Assembly (NCBI GenBank): GCA_031253835.1
Contig: JAIRVP010000003.1
Location: 23,603 to 87,602 of the forward strand
Direction of reading: 5' to 3'
DNA: 64,000 nucleotides
Source of the DNA: Burkholderia sp.
GTDB taxonomy: Bacteria; Pseudomonadota; Gammaproteobacteria; Burkholderiales; Burkholderiaceae
Shown piece after piece: positions 17,234-26,227 of the stretch (the stretch's first letter is position 1; each line of letters begins with the position of its first letter). Under the pieces are notes generated by a model, which worked only from the letters and a program-made list of their open reading frames with translations, was not told the origin of the DNA and searched no databases. The translations under genes and the position numbers were made by a program.

Positions 17234-18496
17234 TCAGCCGCCGCGGCGCATCAGGTCGAAGAACTCGGAGTTGCTCTTCGTCTGGCGGATCTTGTCGAGC
17301 AGGAATTCCATCGCCTCGACTTCGTCCATGTCGTGGATGAACTTGCGCAGCACCCAGATCTTCTGAAGGATCTCGGGCTTGATCAGCATTTCCTCGCGAC
17401 GCGTGCCCGACTTGTTCAGGTTGATCGACGGGTAGACGCGCTTTTCCGCGAGACGGCGCTCGAGGTGCACTTCCATGTTGCCGGTGCCCTTGAACTCTTC
17501 GTAGATCACGTCGTCCATGCGGCTGCCGGTTTCGATCAGCGCGGTGCCGATGATCGTCAGCGAACCGCCTTCCTCGATGTTGCGCGCCGCGCCGAAGAAG
17601 CGCTTCGGGCGTTGCAGCGCGTTCGCATCGACACCACCCGTCAGCACCTTGCCCGATGCCGGGATCACGGTGTTGTACGCGCGGGCGAGACGCGTGATCG
17701 AGTCGAGCAGGATCACGACGTCGTGCTTCATTTCGACGAGGCGCTTGGCCTTCTCGATCACCATTTCGGCGACCTGGACGTGGCGCGTGGCCGGTTCGTC
17801 GAACGTCGACGCGATCACTTCGCCGGCGACCGAGCGCTGCATTTCGGTCACTTCTTCCGGGCGCTCGTCGATCAGCAGCACGAACAGGATCACGTCCGGG
17901 TGGTTCTGCTTGATCGCGTGCGCGATGTGCTGGAGCATCACGGTCTTGCCCGACTTCGGCGACGCGACGAGCAGGCCGCGCTGGCCCTTGCCGATCGGCG
18001 CGATCATGTCGATGATGCGGCCCGTGACGTTTTCTTCGCCGCGCATTTCGCGTTCGAGTGACAGCGGCTTGTTCGGGTGCAGCGGCGTGAGGTTCTCGAA
18101 CATGATCTTGTGTTTCGAGGCCTCGGGCGGCTGCCCGTTGACTTTGTCGACCTTCACCAGCGCGAAGTAGCGCTCGCCGTCCTTCGGCGTGCGGACTTCA
18201 CCTTCGATGGTGTCGCCGGTGTGCAGGTTGAAGCGGCGGATCTGCGACGGGCTGATGTAGATGTCGTCGGTGCTCGCGAGGTACGACATTTCCGGCGAGC
18301 GCAGGAAACCGAAGCCGTCCGGCAGCACTTCGAGCGTGCCGTCGCCGAAGATCGTCTCTCCCGTCTTGGCGCGCTTTTTGAGAATGGCAAACATCAACTC
18401 CTGCTTGCGCAGGCGGTTCGCGTTTTCGATCTCCAGGCCATTGGCCATTTCGATCAGTTCGGAGACGTGCAGAGACTTGAGCTCGGATAAATGCAT
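17234..18496 (-). CDS. rho: Transcription termination factor Rho
   Basis: The 420-residue hexameric RNA-dependent ATPase/helicase contains the N-terminal helical region ([18 protein letters not shown]) and a cold-shock-like RNA-binding domain ([17 protein letters not shown]). Its ATPase core has the Walker A variant ASPKSGKT near residue 178 and Walker [16 protein letters not shown]. Length matches the E. coli protein (419). It terminates untranslated or Rho-utilisation-site transcripts. It lies downstream of trxA on the same strand, with a 195-base gap that includes a strong hairpin. Confidence 0.98.
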   Translation of the reverse strand: MHLSELKSLHVSELIEMANGLEIENANRLRKQELMFAILKKRAKTGETIFGDGTLEVLPDGFGFLRSPEMSYLASTDDIYISPSQIRRFNLHTGDTIEGEVRTPKDGERYFALVKVDKVNGQPPEASKHKIMFENLTPLHPNKPLSLEREMRGEENVTGRIIDMIAPIGKGQRGLLVASPKSGKTVMLQHIAHAIKQNHPDVILFVLLIDERPEEVTEMQRSVAGEVIASTFDEPATRHVQVAEMVIEKAKRLVEMKHDVVILLDSITRLARAYNTVIPASGKVLTGGVDANALQRPKRFFGAARNIEEGGSLTIIGTALIETGSRMDDVIYEEFKGTGNMEVHLERRLAEKRVYPSINLNKSGTRREEMLIKPEILQKIWVLRKFIHDMDEVEAMEFLLDKIRQTKSNSEFFDLMRRGG

Positions 18497-18646
18497 ACGG
18501 AGAACCCGCCAGGGAGGAGAAGCGACGAAAGAAAATAAGGGAGGAGGGCGAGCGGAAGCGCTCAGAGACTTAAATGCGTCTTGTCGACGTTTTTTAATTC
18601 TAGCATAGGCCGATTCGCGCTTGAGCGAGCGATCGGCGGCTTGACG

Positions 18647-18678
18647 ACGGACGTGTTGCCGGCTGACAACACGTCCGT
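18647..18678 (-). repeat. Perfect 12-bp-arm hairpin between trxA and rho
   Basis: ACGGACGTGTTG (18647-18658), an 8-base loop and CAACACGTCCGT (18667-18678). There is no T run on either side, so it is not a standard intrinsic terminator. It could protect the trxA 3' end or act in the rho leader. Confidence 0.7.
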
Positions 18679-18691
18679 GGAACTGCCGGTA

Positions 18692-19018
18692 TTACAGGTG
18701 GCTGTCCAGGAATGCGGTGAGCTGCGACTTCGACAGCGCGCCGACCTTCTGCGCGGCGGCCGCGCCGTTCTTGAACAGGATCAGCGTCGGGATGCCGCGC
18801 ACGCCGAACTTCGCGGGCGTCGCCTGGTTGTCGTCGACGTTGATTTTCGCGATCTGCAGCTTGTCGCCGTAGTCCTTCGCGACTTCGTCGAGGATCGGGG
18901 CGATCATCTTGCACGGGCCGCACCATTCGGCCCAGAAATCGACGAGCACGGGCTTGTCGGATTTGACGACGTCCTGTTCGAACGATGCGTCGCTGATGTG
19001 TTTGATCTGTTCGCTCAT
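18692..19018 (-). CDS. trxA: Thioredoxin 1
   Basis: A 108-residue thioredoxin with the active-site WCGPC (about residues 32-36) and the cis-proline loop GIPT (about 74-77). It reduces protein disulfides in the cytosol using thioredoxin reductase. AGAGGT lies before the ATG. The same trxA-rho order is common in beta- and gamma-proteobacteria. Confidence 0.97.
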   Translation of the reverse strand: MSEQIKHISDASFEQDVVKSDKPVLVDFWAEWCGPCKMIAPILDEVAKDYGDKLQIAKINVDDNQATPAKFGVRGIPTLILFKNGAAAAQKVGALSKSQLTAFLDSHL

Positions 19019-19406
19019 TGGGTCAATACCTCTTACGGTTCGGGGACTGCCTGCTTGCGCGTTGCGGCGTACCGGCCGCCGTAGGCTGCCGGCCGCTGCG
19101 GCAGGTCACTCCGCTCTCCGGAAAGGAGGGGCGTAGGCGCTGCATGCCGCGGCTCGCGGGTCGTTCGGGCGTCATATTAGCCTAAATTGCTATCTGCTGC
19201 GGGCGGCGATAGTAGCCGCTACGCGAGTAGGGGTACGACGCGACGTTCGACCGTTGTGCCATGCAAGTGGAGGCTGGCGTGCAAATTACAAGGGGCCGGC
19301 ACGCATGCGCGTCGTGCGAACGGACGGCGCGCCGGTTTGCCCGGCGATATTCGCATTGATGCGAACAAACGGTCGCATTCGTCCGGAAGCGGTGATAGAA
19401 TATGCC
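19019..19406. other. trxA upstream region and 4.5S RNA promoter region
   Basis: A 388-base gap between divergent trxA and 4.5S RNA. A TAATAT (19174-19179, minus strand) is a possible -10 for trxA, with a weak -35. On the plus strand TAGAAT (19396-19401) sits 6 bases before the 4.5S RNA 5' end. Short frames here (for example 19187-19438) have no supported start or homology-like pattern. Confidence 0.5.
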
Positions 19407-19506
19407 GTGACGGGCCTCCTCGCATGGTGGGGCGGTGAACCTGGTCAGGTCGGGAACGAAGCAGCCACAATCGTTTTCCGCCAGTGCCGAGGGTTGGGCT
19501 CGTCAC
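19407..19506 (+). ncRNA. ffs: 4.5S signal recognition particle RNA
   Basis: The universally conserved SRP domain IV loop is present (GGTCAGGTCGGGAACGAAGC, 19443-19462). Long complementary flanks close with GTGACG (19407-19412) pairing CGTCAC (19501-19506). About 100 nt, the small bacterial SRP RNA without an Alu domain. It binds Ffh and targets membrane proteins. TAGAAT lies at the right distance upstream and an intrinsic terminator follows. Confidence 0.95.
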
Positions 19507-19515
19507 CTTCCTTCT

Positions 19516-19539
19516 CGCCCCGTTCGTAGGGCGTTTTTT
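19516..19539 (+). terminator. Intrinsic terminator of 4.5S RNA
   Basis: CGCCC (19516-19520), an 8-base loop, GGGCG (19529-19533) and six T (19534-19539). Confidence 0.85.
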
Positions 19540-19619
19540 ATTTCTGCATCCCACTCCGTTCGACCTGCACTTTGCCCGTTCTCCGCACCGTTTCGCGTGT
19601 CGGCGCGACGCAGCGTTAC

Positions 19620-19628
19620 TGATACAAT
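19620..19628 (+). promoter_or_regulatory. Extended -10 promoter abutting dnaX
   Basis: TG-A-TACAAT (19620-19628) is an extended -10 element. The expected start site is the A of the dnaX ATG at 19635. The -35 position is poor, as is common with an extended -10. Confidence 0.5.
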
Positions 19629-19634
19629 TTCCCG

Positions 19635-22001
19635 ATGACCTATCAAGTTCTCGCACGCAAGTGGCGTCCGAAGGATTTCGCTTCGCTCGTCGGCCAGGAG
19701 CACGTCGTCAGGGCGCTCACGCACGCGCTCGACGGCGGGCGTCTCCATCACGCCTATCTGTTTACCGGAACCCGCGGTGTCGGCAAGACGACGCTGTCGC
19801 GGATCTTCGCCAAGGCACTCAACTGTGAAACCGGCGTCACGTCGCAGCCGTGCGGCGTGTGTCGCGCCTGTCGCGAGATCGACGAGGGCCGTTTCGTCGA
19901 TTACGTCGAAATGGATGCCGCGAGCAACCGCGGCGTCGACGAGATGGCCGCGCTGCTCGAGCGCGCGGTGTACGCGCCTGTCGATGCGCGCTTCAAGGTC
20001 TACATGATCGACGAAGTGCACATGCTGACGAACCACGCGTTCAACGCGATGCTGAAGACGCTCGAGGAGCCGCCGCCGCACGTCAAGTTCATCCTCGCGA
20101 CGACCGATCCGCAGAAGATTCCCGTCACCGTGCTGTCGCGCTGCCTGCAATTCAACCTGAAGCAGATGCCGGCCGGGCACATCGTGTCGCATCTCGAGCG
20201 GATCCTCGGTGAAGAGCAGATCACGTTCGAGCCGCAGGCGCTGCGCCTGCTCGCGCGTGCGGCGCAGGGCAGCATGCGCGATGCGCTGTCGCTCACCGAT
20301 CAGGCGATCGCCTATTCGGCGAACGAAGTGACCGAGTCGGCCGTGTCGGGCATGCTCGGCGCGCTCGACCAGACCTATATGGTGCGCCTGCTCGACGCGC
20401 TCGCGGCCGGCAGCGGCCCCGAAATCCTCGCGATTGCCGACGAAATGTCGCTGCGCAGCCTGTCGTTCTCGACCGCGCTGCAGGATCTCGCGAGCCTGCT
20501 GCACCGGATCGCGTGGGCGCAGTTCGCACCGGGATCGGTACTCGACGAATGGCCGGAAGCGGCCGACCTGCGCCGCTTCGCGGAGACGCTGAGCCCCGAA
20601 CAGGTGCAGTTGTTCTATCAGATCGCGACGGTCGGTCGCGCGGAGCTCGGTCTCGCGCCGGACGAGTACGCCGGTTTCACGATGACGCTGCTGCGGATGC
20701 TCGCGTTCGAGCCGGCCGTTGCCGCCGGCAGTGCGCCGGGCGGGCAGCCGTCCGTGCCGCGTGCCGTGCCGGCTCCTCGCGCTGCCGCGGCATCGGCCGC
20801 TGCGGCGAAGCCGGTATCGGCGGCGCCCGTCGAGACGGCGCGTCCGCAGGCGGCCGCACCGGCTGCGCCGATCGCGCCTGCCGTGCGTTCGGCGCCGGCC
20901 CGGTCCGAAGGCGAAGCCAGTCCGCCGGCCGCGAAGCCCGCTGCCGTTCAGGCGCCCGCGCCTGCGCCGGTCGACGCACCCGTCATCGAAACGCCGCAGC
21001 CGGCAACGGATGCCGCGCAGCAAGCAGCGCCGGCCGGCGACATGCCGGCGCCTGTCCGCAACGAACCCGAGCCGCCCGTGGCTGCCGCTGCTGCGGTTGT
21101 TCCGCGAATCGAAGAACCGGCGGCACAGGCCGCACCGGTGCCGCGCGCCGCGCCGCCGGAGCCGGCTGCACGTCCGGCCGCGCGCGCAGGCGGTGCCGCC
21201 GCCGCGCTCGACGTGCTGCGCAACGCAGGGATGCGCGTGTCGTCCGATCGCGGGCGTGCCGGCGCGGCGCCGAAACCGGCCGCCCAGCCGGCCGCTGAAA
21301 AGCCGGCTGCACCGCGTCCCGCCGTGCAGGTGCCGACGCCGCGCGCCGCGGCCCGGGCGCCGCAGGCCGCCGAGTCGCGCCAGGCGTCGCCGCCGTGGGA
21401 AGACATTCCGCCCGACGACTACGTGCCGCTCGGCGCCGACGAGATGTTCGGCGGCCCGGACGACGGCTTCGTGCCGGTGTTCGACAGCGGTCCCGACGAC
21501 GTACGCGTGACGCCGAAGCCGGCGGAAGCGCGTCCGTCCGCACCGGTCGACTCGCGTCCGTTGCCGCCCGCGATCGCGCTGGATCCGGTCGGCTTCGACG
21601 GCGAATGGCCGGCGCTGGCCGCGCGGTTGCCGCTGAAGGGTGTCGCATACCAGCTCGCGTTCAACAGCGAACTGACGGCCGTCGATGCGACGACCCTGAA
21701 ACTGTCGGTGCCGGTGCCGCAGTACGCGGACGCCGCGCAGGTGGCGAAGCTGAAGGCGGCGCTGGCCGATGCGCTCGGCAAGCCGGTCGAGGTGGCCGTC
21801 GAGGTCGGGCCGGCACGGCGCACCGCGGCGGCGCTCGATGCGGCCGCGCGCGCGGCGCGCCAGCGCGAGGCCGAGCAGGAGATTCACGGCGATCCGTTCG
21901 TCCAGCAGCTCGTGCGCGACTTCGGTGCGCGCATCGTCGAGGGTTCGGTCCGTCCGCTCGCCGATTCGGCGCCGGACGGCGTGCCGCCGACACTGCATTG
22001 A
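19635..22001 (+). CDS. dnaX: DNA polymerase III subunits gamma/tau
   Basis: The 788-residue clamp-loader ATPase has the Walker A GTRGVGKT (residues 45-52), zinc-binding cysteines at 64, 73, 76 and 79, the Walker B MIDEVHML and the sensor/arginine-finger LSRC. The AAA+ region extends to about residue 370. A very Ala/Pro-rich linker follows (about 370-600), then a C-terminal tau domain (about 600-788) for DnaB/polymerase contact. I see no obvious A-rich slippery site for making the short gamma form. No Shine-Dalgarno sequence precedes the ATG, and an extended -10 lies directly upstream. Confidence 0.97.
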   Translation: MTYQVLARKWRPKDFASLVGQEHVVRALTHALDGGRLHHAYLFTGTRGVGKTTLSRIFAKALNCETGVTSQPCGVCRACREIDEGRFVDYVEMDAASNRGVDEMAALLERAVYAPVDARFKVYMIDEVHMLTNHAFNAMLKTLEEPPPHVKFILATTDPQKIPVTVLSRCLQFNLKQMPAGHIVSHLERILGEEQITFEPQALRLLARAAQGSMRDALSLTDQAIAYSANEVTESAVSGMLGALDQTYMVRLLDALAAGSGPEILAIADEMSLRSLSFSTALQDLASLLHRIAWAQFAPGSVLDEWPEAADLRRFAETLSPEQVQLFYQIATVGRAELGLAPDEYAGFTMTLLRMLAFEPAVAAGSAPGGQPSVPRAVPAPRAAAASAAAAKPVSAAPVETARPQAAAPAAPIAPAVRSAPARSEGEASPPAAKPAAVQAPAPAPVDAPVIETPQPATDAAQQAAPAGDMPAPVRNEPEPPVAAAAAVVPRIEEPAAQAAPVPRAAPPEPAARPAARAGGAAAALDVLRNAGMRVSSDRGRAGAAPKPAAQPAAEKPAAPRPAVQVPTPRAAARAPQAAESRQASPPWEDIPPDDYVPLGADEMFGGPDDGFVPVFDSGPDDVRVTPKPAEARPSAPVDSRPLPPAIALDPVGFDGEWPALAARLPLKGVAYQLAFNSELTAVDATTLKLSVPVPQYADAAQVAKLKAALADALGKPVEVAVEVGPARRTAAALDAAARAARQREAEQEIHGDPFVQQLVRDFGARIVEGSVRPLADSAPDGVPPTLH

Positions 22002-22096
22002 ACTGACCGCCCCGCGACAGGCACAATCACGCCCCGCACACTCTGGCCGGCACGCGCCGCGTGCCGGTTTTCACACGATCAAGAAGGAGTATTCCC

Positions 22097-22423
22097 ATGT
22101 TGAAAGGCAACCTCGCCGGACTGATGAAGCAAGCGCAGCAAATGCAGGAAAACATGAAGAAGATGCAGGAGCAGCTTGCGCTGATCGAAGTCGAAGGGCA
22201 GTCGGGCGCCGGCCTCGTCAAGGTGACGATGACGTGCCGCAACGAAGTGCGCCGCGTCGCGATCGACCCGAGCCTGCTCGCGGACGACAAGGACATGCTC
22301 GAGGATCTCGTCGCCGCCGCGGTCAACGACGCCGTGCGCAAGGCCGAAGCGACGTCGCAGGAAAAGATGAGCGGCATGACGTCGGGCCTGCCGCTGCCCC
22401 CGGGCTTCAAGCTGCCGTTCTGA
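22097..22423 (+). CDS. ybaB: YbaB/EbfC nucleoid-associated protein
   Basis: The 108-residue protein starts [17 protein letters not shown] at 22097, with AAGAAGGAG upstream. Its alpha-beta-alpha tweezer sequence matches the YbaB/EbfC family, which binds DNA as a dimer with no strict sequence need. It ends [10 protein letters not shown] as most homologues do. It lies between dnaX and recR in the order seen across proteobacteria. Confidence 0.95.
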   Translation: MLKGNLAGLMKQAQQMQENMKKMQEQLALIEVEGQSGAGLVKVTMTCRNEVRRVAIDPSLLADDKDMLEDLVAAAVNDAVRKAEATSQEKMSGMTSGLPLPPGFKLPF

Positions 22424-22454
22424 GCGCCGCGTCCTTGCCACTGTTTGCCGCCGT

Positions 22455-23051
22455 ATGAAACAGCCGTCCGCCCTGTCCGCTCTCGTCGAAGCGTTGCGCG
22501 TGCTGCCCGGCGTCGGGCCGAAATCCGCGCAGCGCATGGCGGTCCACCTGATGCAGCACGACCGCGAAGGCGCGGAGCGGCTCGGCCGGTCGCTGCTGTT
22601 CGCGACCGAGCACCTGCAGCACTGCGAGAAGTGCAACACGTTCACCGAAGCGCAGATCTGCGAGGTCTGCAGCGACGAGGAGCGTGATCCGACGCTGCTG
22701 TGCGTCGTCGAGACGCCTGCCGACCAGATCATGCTCGAGCAGACGATGACGTACCGCGGGCTGTATTTCGTGTTGATGGGGCGACTGAGCCCGCTCGACG
22801 GGATCGGCCCGAAGGAAATCCATTTCGACCGCCTCGTGCGGCGCGCGTCCGACGGTATCGTCAAGGAGGTCGTGCTCGCGACCAACTTCACGAACGAGGG
22901 CGAAGCCACCGCGCATTACCTCGGCCAGACGCTGAAGGCGCGCGGCCTCGCGGTCACGCGCCTCGCGCGCGGCGTGCCGGTGGGCGGCGAACTCGAATAC
23001 GTCGACGCGGGCACCATCGCCCGCGCGATGCTCGATCGCCGCACGATGTAA
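22455..23051 (+). CDS. recR: Recombination mediator RecR
   Basis: A 198-residue protein of the RecFOR pathway. It shows an N-terminal helix-hairpin-helix ([13 protein letters not shown]), a four-cysteine zinc finger (CEKC then CEVC, about residues 57-72) and a Toprim domain ([15 protein letters not shown] onward), with a C-terminal Walker B-like region. It helps load RecA at single-strand gaps. It follows ybaB by 31 bases, probably in one operon with dnaX. Confidence 0.97.
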   Translation: MKQPSALSALVEALRVLPGVGPKSAQRMAVHLMQHDREGAERLGRSLLFATEHLQHCEKCNTFTEAQICEVCSDEERDPTLLCVVETPADQIMLEQTMTYRGLYFVLMGRLSPLDGIGPKEIHFDRLVRRASDGIVKEVVLATNFTNEGEATAHYLGQTLKARGLAVTRLARGVPVGGELEYVDAGTIARAMLDRRTM

Positions 23052-23055
23052 GCCG

Positions 23056-23077
23056 GGCGCCGCCTGCCGGCGGCGCC
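23056..23077 (+). terminator. Possible weak terminator hairpin after recR
   Basis: GGCGCCGCC-TGCC-GGCGGCGCC, a perfect 9-bp stem 5 bases after the recR stop. Only a short GTTCCTC follows, so termination would be weak or Rho-aided. Confidence 0.35.
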
Positions 23078-23099
23078 GTTCCTCATGCCAGGGAGACAC

Positions 23100-24305
23100 A
23101 TGAGCACCAGCCAGGGCCCGCTCGCGGGCGTCAAAGTGCTCGAATTCGGAACGCTGATCGCGGGGCCGTTCGCGTCGCGGCTGTTCGCCGAATTCGGCGC
23201 GGAAGTGATCAAGATCGAGGATCCGAACGGCGGCGACCCGCTGCGCAAGTGGCGCAAGCTCCACCCGGAGCAGGGCGGCACGTCGCTGTGGTGGTCCGTC
23301 CAGGCGCGCAACAAGAAGTCGGTCACGCTGAACCTGAAAGCCGACGCCGGCAAGGCGATCGCGCGGCAGCTCGCGAGCGAGGCCGACATCGTGATCGAGA
23401 ACTTCCGTCCGGGCCTGCTCGAGAAGCTCGGGCTCGGCTACGACGTGCTGTCGGCCGACAACCCGGGCCTCGTGATGGTGCGCCTGTCCGGCTACGGGCA
23501 GACGGGCCCGTACCGCGACCGGCCCGGCTTCGGCGCGATCGCCGAATCGATGGGCGGGCTGCGCCACATCACCGGCTATCCCGATCTGCCGCCGCCGCGC
23601 ATCGGCATCTCGATCGGCGATTCGATCGCCGCGCTGCACGGTGTGATCGGCGCGCTGATGGCGCTGCATCACCGCAAGGTCAACGGCGGCGCGGGGCAGG
23701 TGGTCGACGTTGCACTGTATGAAGCCGTCTTCAACATGATGGAAAGCGTGGTGCCCGAATACGGCGTGTACGGGATGGTGCGCGAGCGCACCGGCGCGTC
23801 GCTGCCGGGCATCGTGCCGTCGAATACCTATGCGTGCCGCGACGGCAGCATCGTGATCGGCGGCAACAGCGACCCGATCTTCAAGCGCCTGATGAAGGCG
23901 ATCGAGCGCGACGACCTCGCCGACGATCCCGCGCTCGCACAAAACGACGGGCGCGTGCCGCGGACGCAGGAGATCGACGACGCGATCGCCGCGTGGCTCG
24001 CGCCGCGCACGATCGACGAGGCGCTCGTCGTGCTCAACGCGGCCGACGTGCCGGCCGGGCGCATCTACAGCGCCGCCGACATGTTCACCGATCCGCAGTT
24101 CGTCGCGCGGCAGATGATCCAGCGTTTCAAGCTGGCCGACGGCACCGACATTCCGCTGCCGAACATCACGCCGAAGCTGTCGGACACGCCGGGCGAAACG
24201 CGCTGGCTCGGGCCCGAGCTCGGCGAGCATACGGACGAGGTGCTGCGCGGCCTCGGCTACGACGCGCAGGCGATTGCCGCGCTGCGCGAAGCGGGCGCGA
24301 TCTGA
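23100..24305 (+). CDS. CaiB/BaiF (family III) CoA-transferase
   Basis: A 401-residue family III CoA-transferase that moves CoA between carboxylic acids without a ping-pong mechanism. The start at 23100 has AGGGAGA upstream. Conserved features are [18 protein letters not shown] at the N-terminus, the KSVTLNLK segment, and the region [13 protein letters not shown]. The catalytic Asp is expected in the segment around residue 180 ([13 protein letters not shown]). The substrate cannot be fixed; formyl-, succinyl- or carnitine-type acids are all possible. It stands alone between recR and surE, with no dehydrogenase or hydratase partner. Confidence 0.88.
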   Translation: MSTSQGPLAGVKVLEFGTLIAGPFASRLFAEFGAEVIKIEDPNGGDPLRKWRKLHPEQGGTSLWWSVQARNKKSVTLNLKADAGKAIARQLASEADIVIENFRPGLLEKLGLGYDVLSADNPGLVMVRLSGYGQTGPYRDRPGFGAIAESMGGLRHITGYPDLPPPRIGISIGDSIAALHGVIGALMALHHRKVNGGAGQVVDVALYEAVFNMMESVVPEYGVYGMVRERTGASLPGIVPSNTYACRDGSIVIGGNSDPIFKRLMKAIERDDLADDPALAQNDGRVPRTQEIDDAIAAWLAPRTIDEALVVLNAADVPAGRIYSAADMFTDPQFVARQMIQRFKLADGTDIPLPNITPKLSDTPGETRWLGPELGEHTDEVLRGLGYDAQAIAALREAGAI

Positions 24306-24519
24306 CGGAGGTGCTCGCGGGCCTGTCGTTTCGCGACGGGGCCGCGACGCAGGCATCCGTCGACGAGACCTCCTTCGAGGCGGAAAACCCGGGCCGGCCC
24401 GGTGTTTTCCCGAGCGTGCAGAAGGCCGCCGCGCGATGCGGCGGCACACCGTGCGCCCATGCGTGCACCCGTCCGTCCGCGCCCGCCGGACTGTCGCTCT
24501 CGCGCCATCTTTCCTCGGT

Positions 24520-24525
24520 TACAAT
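24520..24525 (+). promoter_or_regulatory. -10 element directly before surE
   Basis: TACAAT (24520-24525) ends exactly 7 bases before the surE ATG, so the predicted start site is the A of the start codon. The -35 is weak. Confidence 0.45.
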
Positions 24526-24531
24526 CGCCGG

Positions 24532-25293
24532 ATGCGAATCCTACTCAGCAACGACGACGGCTATCTCGCCCCCGGTCTCGCCGCGCTCAGCGAAGCGCTG
24601 CAGCCGCTGGCCGAGCTCACGGTGATCGCGCCCGAGCAGAACTGCAGCGGCGCGTCGAATTCCCTCACGTTGTCGCGGCCGCTGTCGGTGCAGCGTGCGG
24701 CGGGTACGGGTTTCTTCTACGTGAACGGCACGCCGACCGATTCGGTGCACGTCGCGTTGACGGGGATGGCCGATGCGAAGCCGGATCTCGTCGTTTCCGG
24801 GATCAACAACGGCCAGAACATGGGCGAAGACACGCTCTATTCAGGGACAGTTGCAGCCGCCACCGAAGGCATCATGTTCGGCGTGCCGGCCATCGCCTTC
24901 TCGCTGGCCGACAAGGGCTGGGCCCATCTGGCGGACGCCGCGCGCGTCGCCGGGGAGATCGTCGAGCACTACCTCGCGCATCCGCTGCCGGGCAACCCGC
25001 TGCTGAACGTCAATATTCCGACCCTGCCGTACGACGAACTGAAGGGCTGGAAAGTCACGCGCCTCGGCAAGCGTCATCCGTCGCAGCCGGTGATTCGCCA
25101 GACCGACCCGCGCGGCGAGCCGATCTACTGGATCGGTGCGGCCGGCGCGGCGCTGGACGCGAGCGACGGCACCGATTTTCACGCCGTCGCAAACGGTTTC
25201 GTGTCGATCACGCCGCTGCAGCTCGACCTCACGCATACGCAGATGCTGCCCGCGACGCGCGAATGGGCGCGCGCCGGAGGGCGGGCTTCATGA
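24532..25293 (+). CDS. surE: 5'/3'-nucleotidase SurE
   Basis: The 253-residue survival protein begins [11 protein letters not shown], where the SNDDG aspartates bind the catalytic metal. Further conserved Asn/Ser positions include [10 protein letters not shown] and [18 protein letters not shown]. It dephosphorylates nucleoside monophosphates and short polyphosphate, with a stationary-phase survival role. The start follows a TACAAT by 6 bases, with no ribosome-binding site. The stop overlaps pcm in ATGA. Confidence 0.96.
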   Translation: MRILLSNDDGYLAPGLAALSEALQPLAELTVIAPEQNCSGASNSLTLSRPLSVQRAAGTGFFYVNGTPTDSVHVALTGMADAKPDLVVSGINNGQNMGEDTLYSGTVAAATEGIMFGVPAIAFSLADKGWAHLADAARVAGEIVEHYLAHPLPGNPLLNVNIPTLPYDELKGWKVTRLGKRHPSQPVIRQTDPRGEPIYWIGAAGAALDASDGTDFHAVANGFVSITPLQLDLTHTQMLPATREWARAGGRAS

Positions 25294-26222
25294 GCGGCGA
25301 GCGCGCGAAGCGGTTCCCGCTCGCGCTCGAAGATCTCAAGCGAGCGCCACGCAAATCGGAGGGTCGGGCCGGTGAACGCCATGCGGCGGTCGCGGTGTCG
25401 AAGGCTGCCGACAAGCCCGCTGCCGTGCTGAAACCGGTTGCGGTGAAGCCTGCTGCCGTGCGGGCGCCGCTGTCGGGCACCGCCGCCGCGAAGCCCGCAA
25501 CCGCGCCGAAGCCGACCGCGCTGAAGCCCGCGATGCCGAAACCGGCTGCGCCGAGCGTCGCGCCGGCCGGCGCGTTCGCACTCACGTCGGAACGCGTGCG
25601 CGAGCGGATGGTCGAACGACTGCGCGCGAACGGCGTGACCGACGCGCGCGTGCTGGACGCGATGGCCGCGGTGCCGCGCCACATGTTCGTGGATCCGGGG
25701 CTCGCGACGCAGGCCTACGAGGATTCGGCGTTGCCGATCGGCCACCAGCAAACCATTTCCAAGCCGTCGGTTGTCGCGCGCATGATCGAGCTCGCGATGG
25801 CCGGCCGCACACTCGAGCGCGTCCTCGAGATCGGCACGGGGTGCGGCTATCAGGCCGCCGTGCTGAGCCACGTGGCACGCGACGTGTATTCGATTGAACG
25901 CATCAAGCCGCTCTACGAGCGCGCGAAGCTGAACCTGCGGCCGCTGCGCGTGCCGAACATCCGTCTGCACTACGGCGACGGGCGTGTCGGCCTGCCGTCC
26001 GCGGCCCCGTTCGACGCGATCGTGATCGCGGCGGCGGGGCTCGACGTGCCGCAGGCGCTGCTCGAGCAGCTCGCGATCGGCGGGCGGCTCGTCGCGCCGG
26101 TCGGCGCGCAGAGCGGGCAGCACCAGGTGCTCACGCTCGTCGAGCGCGTCGCGCACGCGCAATGGCGAGAGTCACGGCTTGATCGCGTTTTCTTTGTCCC
26201 TTTAAAATCCGGAGTGATTTGA
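25290..26222 (+). CDS. pcm: Protein-L-isoaspartate O-methyltransferase with long Lys-Pro-Ala N-terminal extension
   Basis: The C-terminal 215 residues are a normal PCMT that repairs isoaspartyl damage using S-adenosylmethionine. They include [14 protein letters not shown] and the cofactor motif [14 protein letters not shown] (about residue 178). Residues about 30-95 are an unusual low-complexity extension built of KPA, KPV and KPT repeats, so the protein is 310 residues against the usual 210 or so. The ATG at 25290 overlaps the surE stop by 4 bases, giving translational coupling. The surE-pcm-nlpD-rpoS order is the classic stationary-phase block. Confidence 0.95.
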   Translation: MSGERAKRFPLALEDLKRAPRKSEGRAGERHAAVAVSKAADKPAAVLKPVAVKPAAVRAPLSGTAAAKPATAPKPTALKPAMPKPAAPSVAPAGAFALTSERVRERMVERLRANGVTDARVLDAMAAVPRHMFVDPGLATQAYEDSALPIGHQQTISKPSVVARMIELAMAGRTLERVLEIGTGCGYQAAVLSHVARDVYSIERIKPLYERAKLNLRPLRVPNIRLHYGDGRVGLPSAAPFDAIVIAAAGLDVPQALLEQLAIGGRLVAPVGAQSGQHQVLTLVERVAHAQWRESRLDRVFFVPLKSGVI

Positions 26223-26227
26223 AACCG

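Noticed and set aside
19187..19438. 83-residue frame upstream of the 4.5S RNA
   Set aside because: It runs into the SRP RNA and has no ribosome-binding site.
19503..21998. 831-residue minus-strand frame opposite dnaX
   Set aside because: Antisense of a certain gene; Arg/His-rich with no domain pattern.
19635..22001. Programmed frameshift in dnaX making a short gamma subunit
   Set aside because: No A AAA AAG-type slippery run with a following stop and hairpin was found.
24425..24445. GCCGCCGC/GCGGCGGC hairpin before surE as a terminator for the CoA-transferase gene
   Set aside because: The stem is good, but no T run follows on either strand; not called as a terminator.
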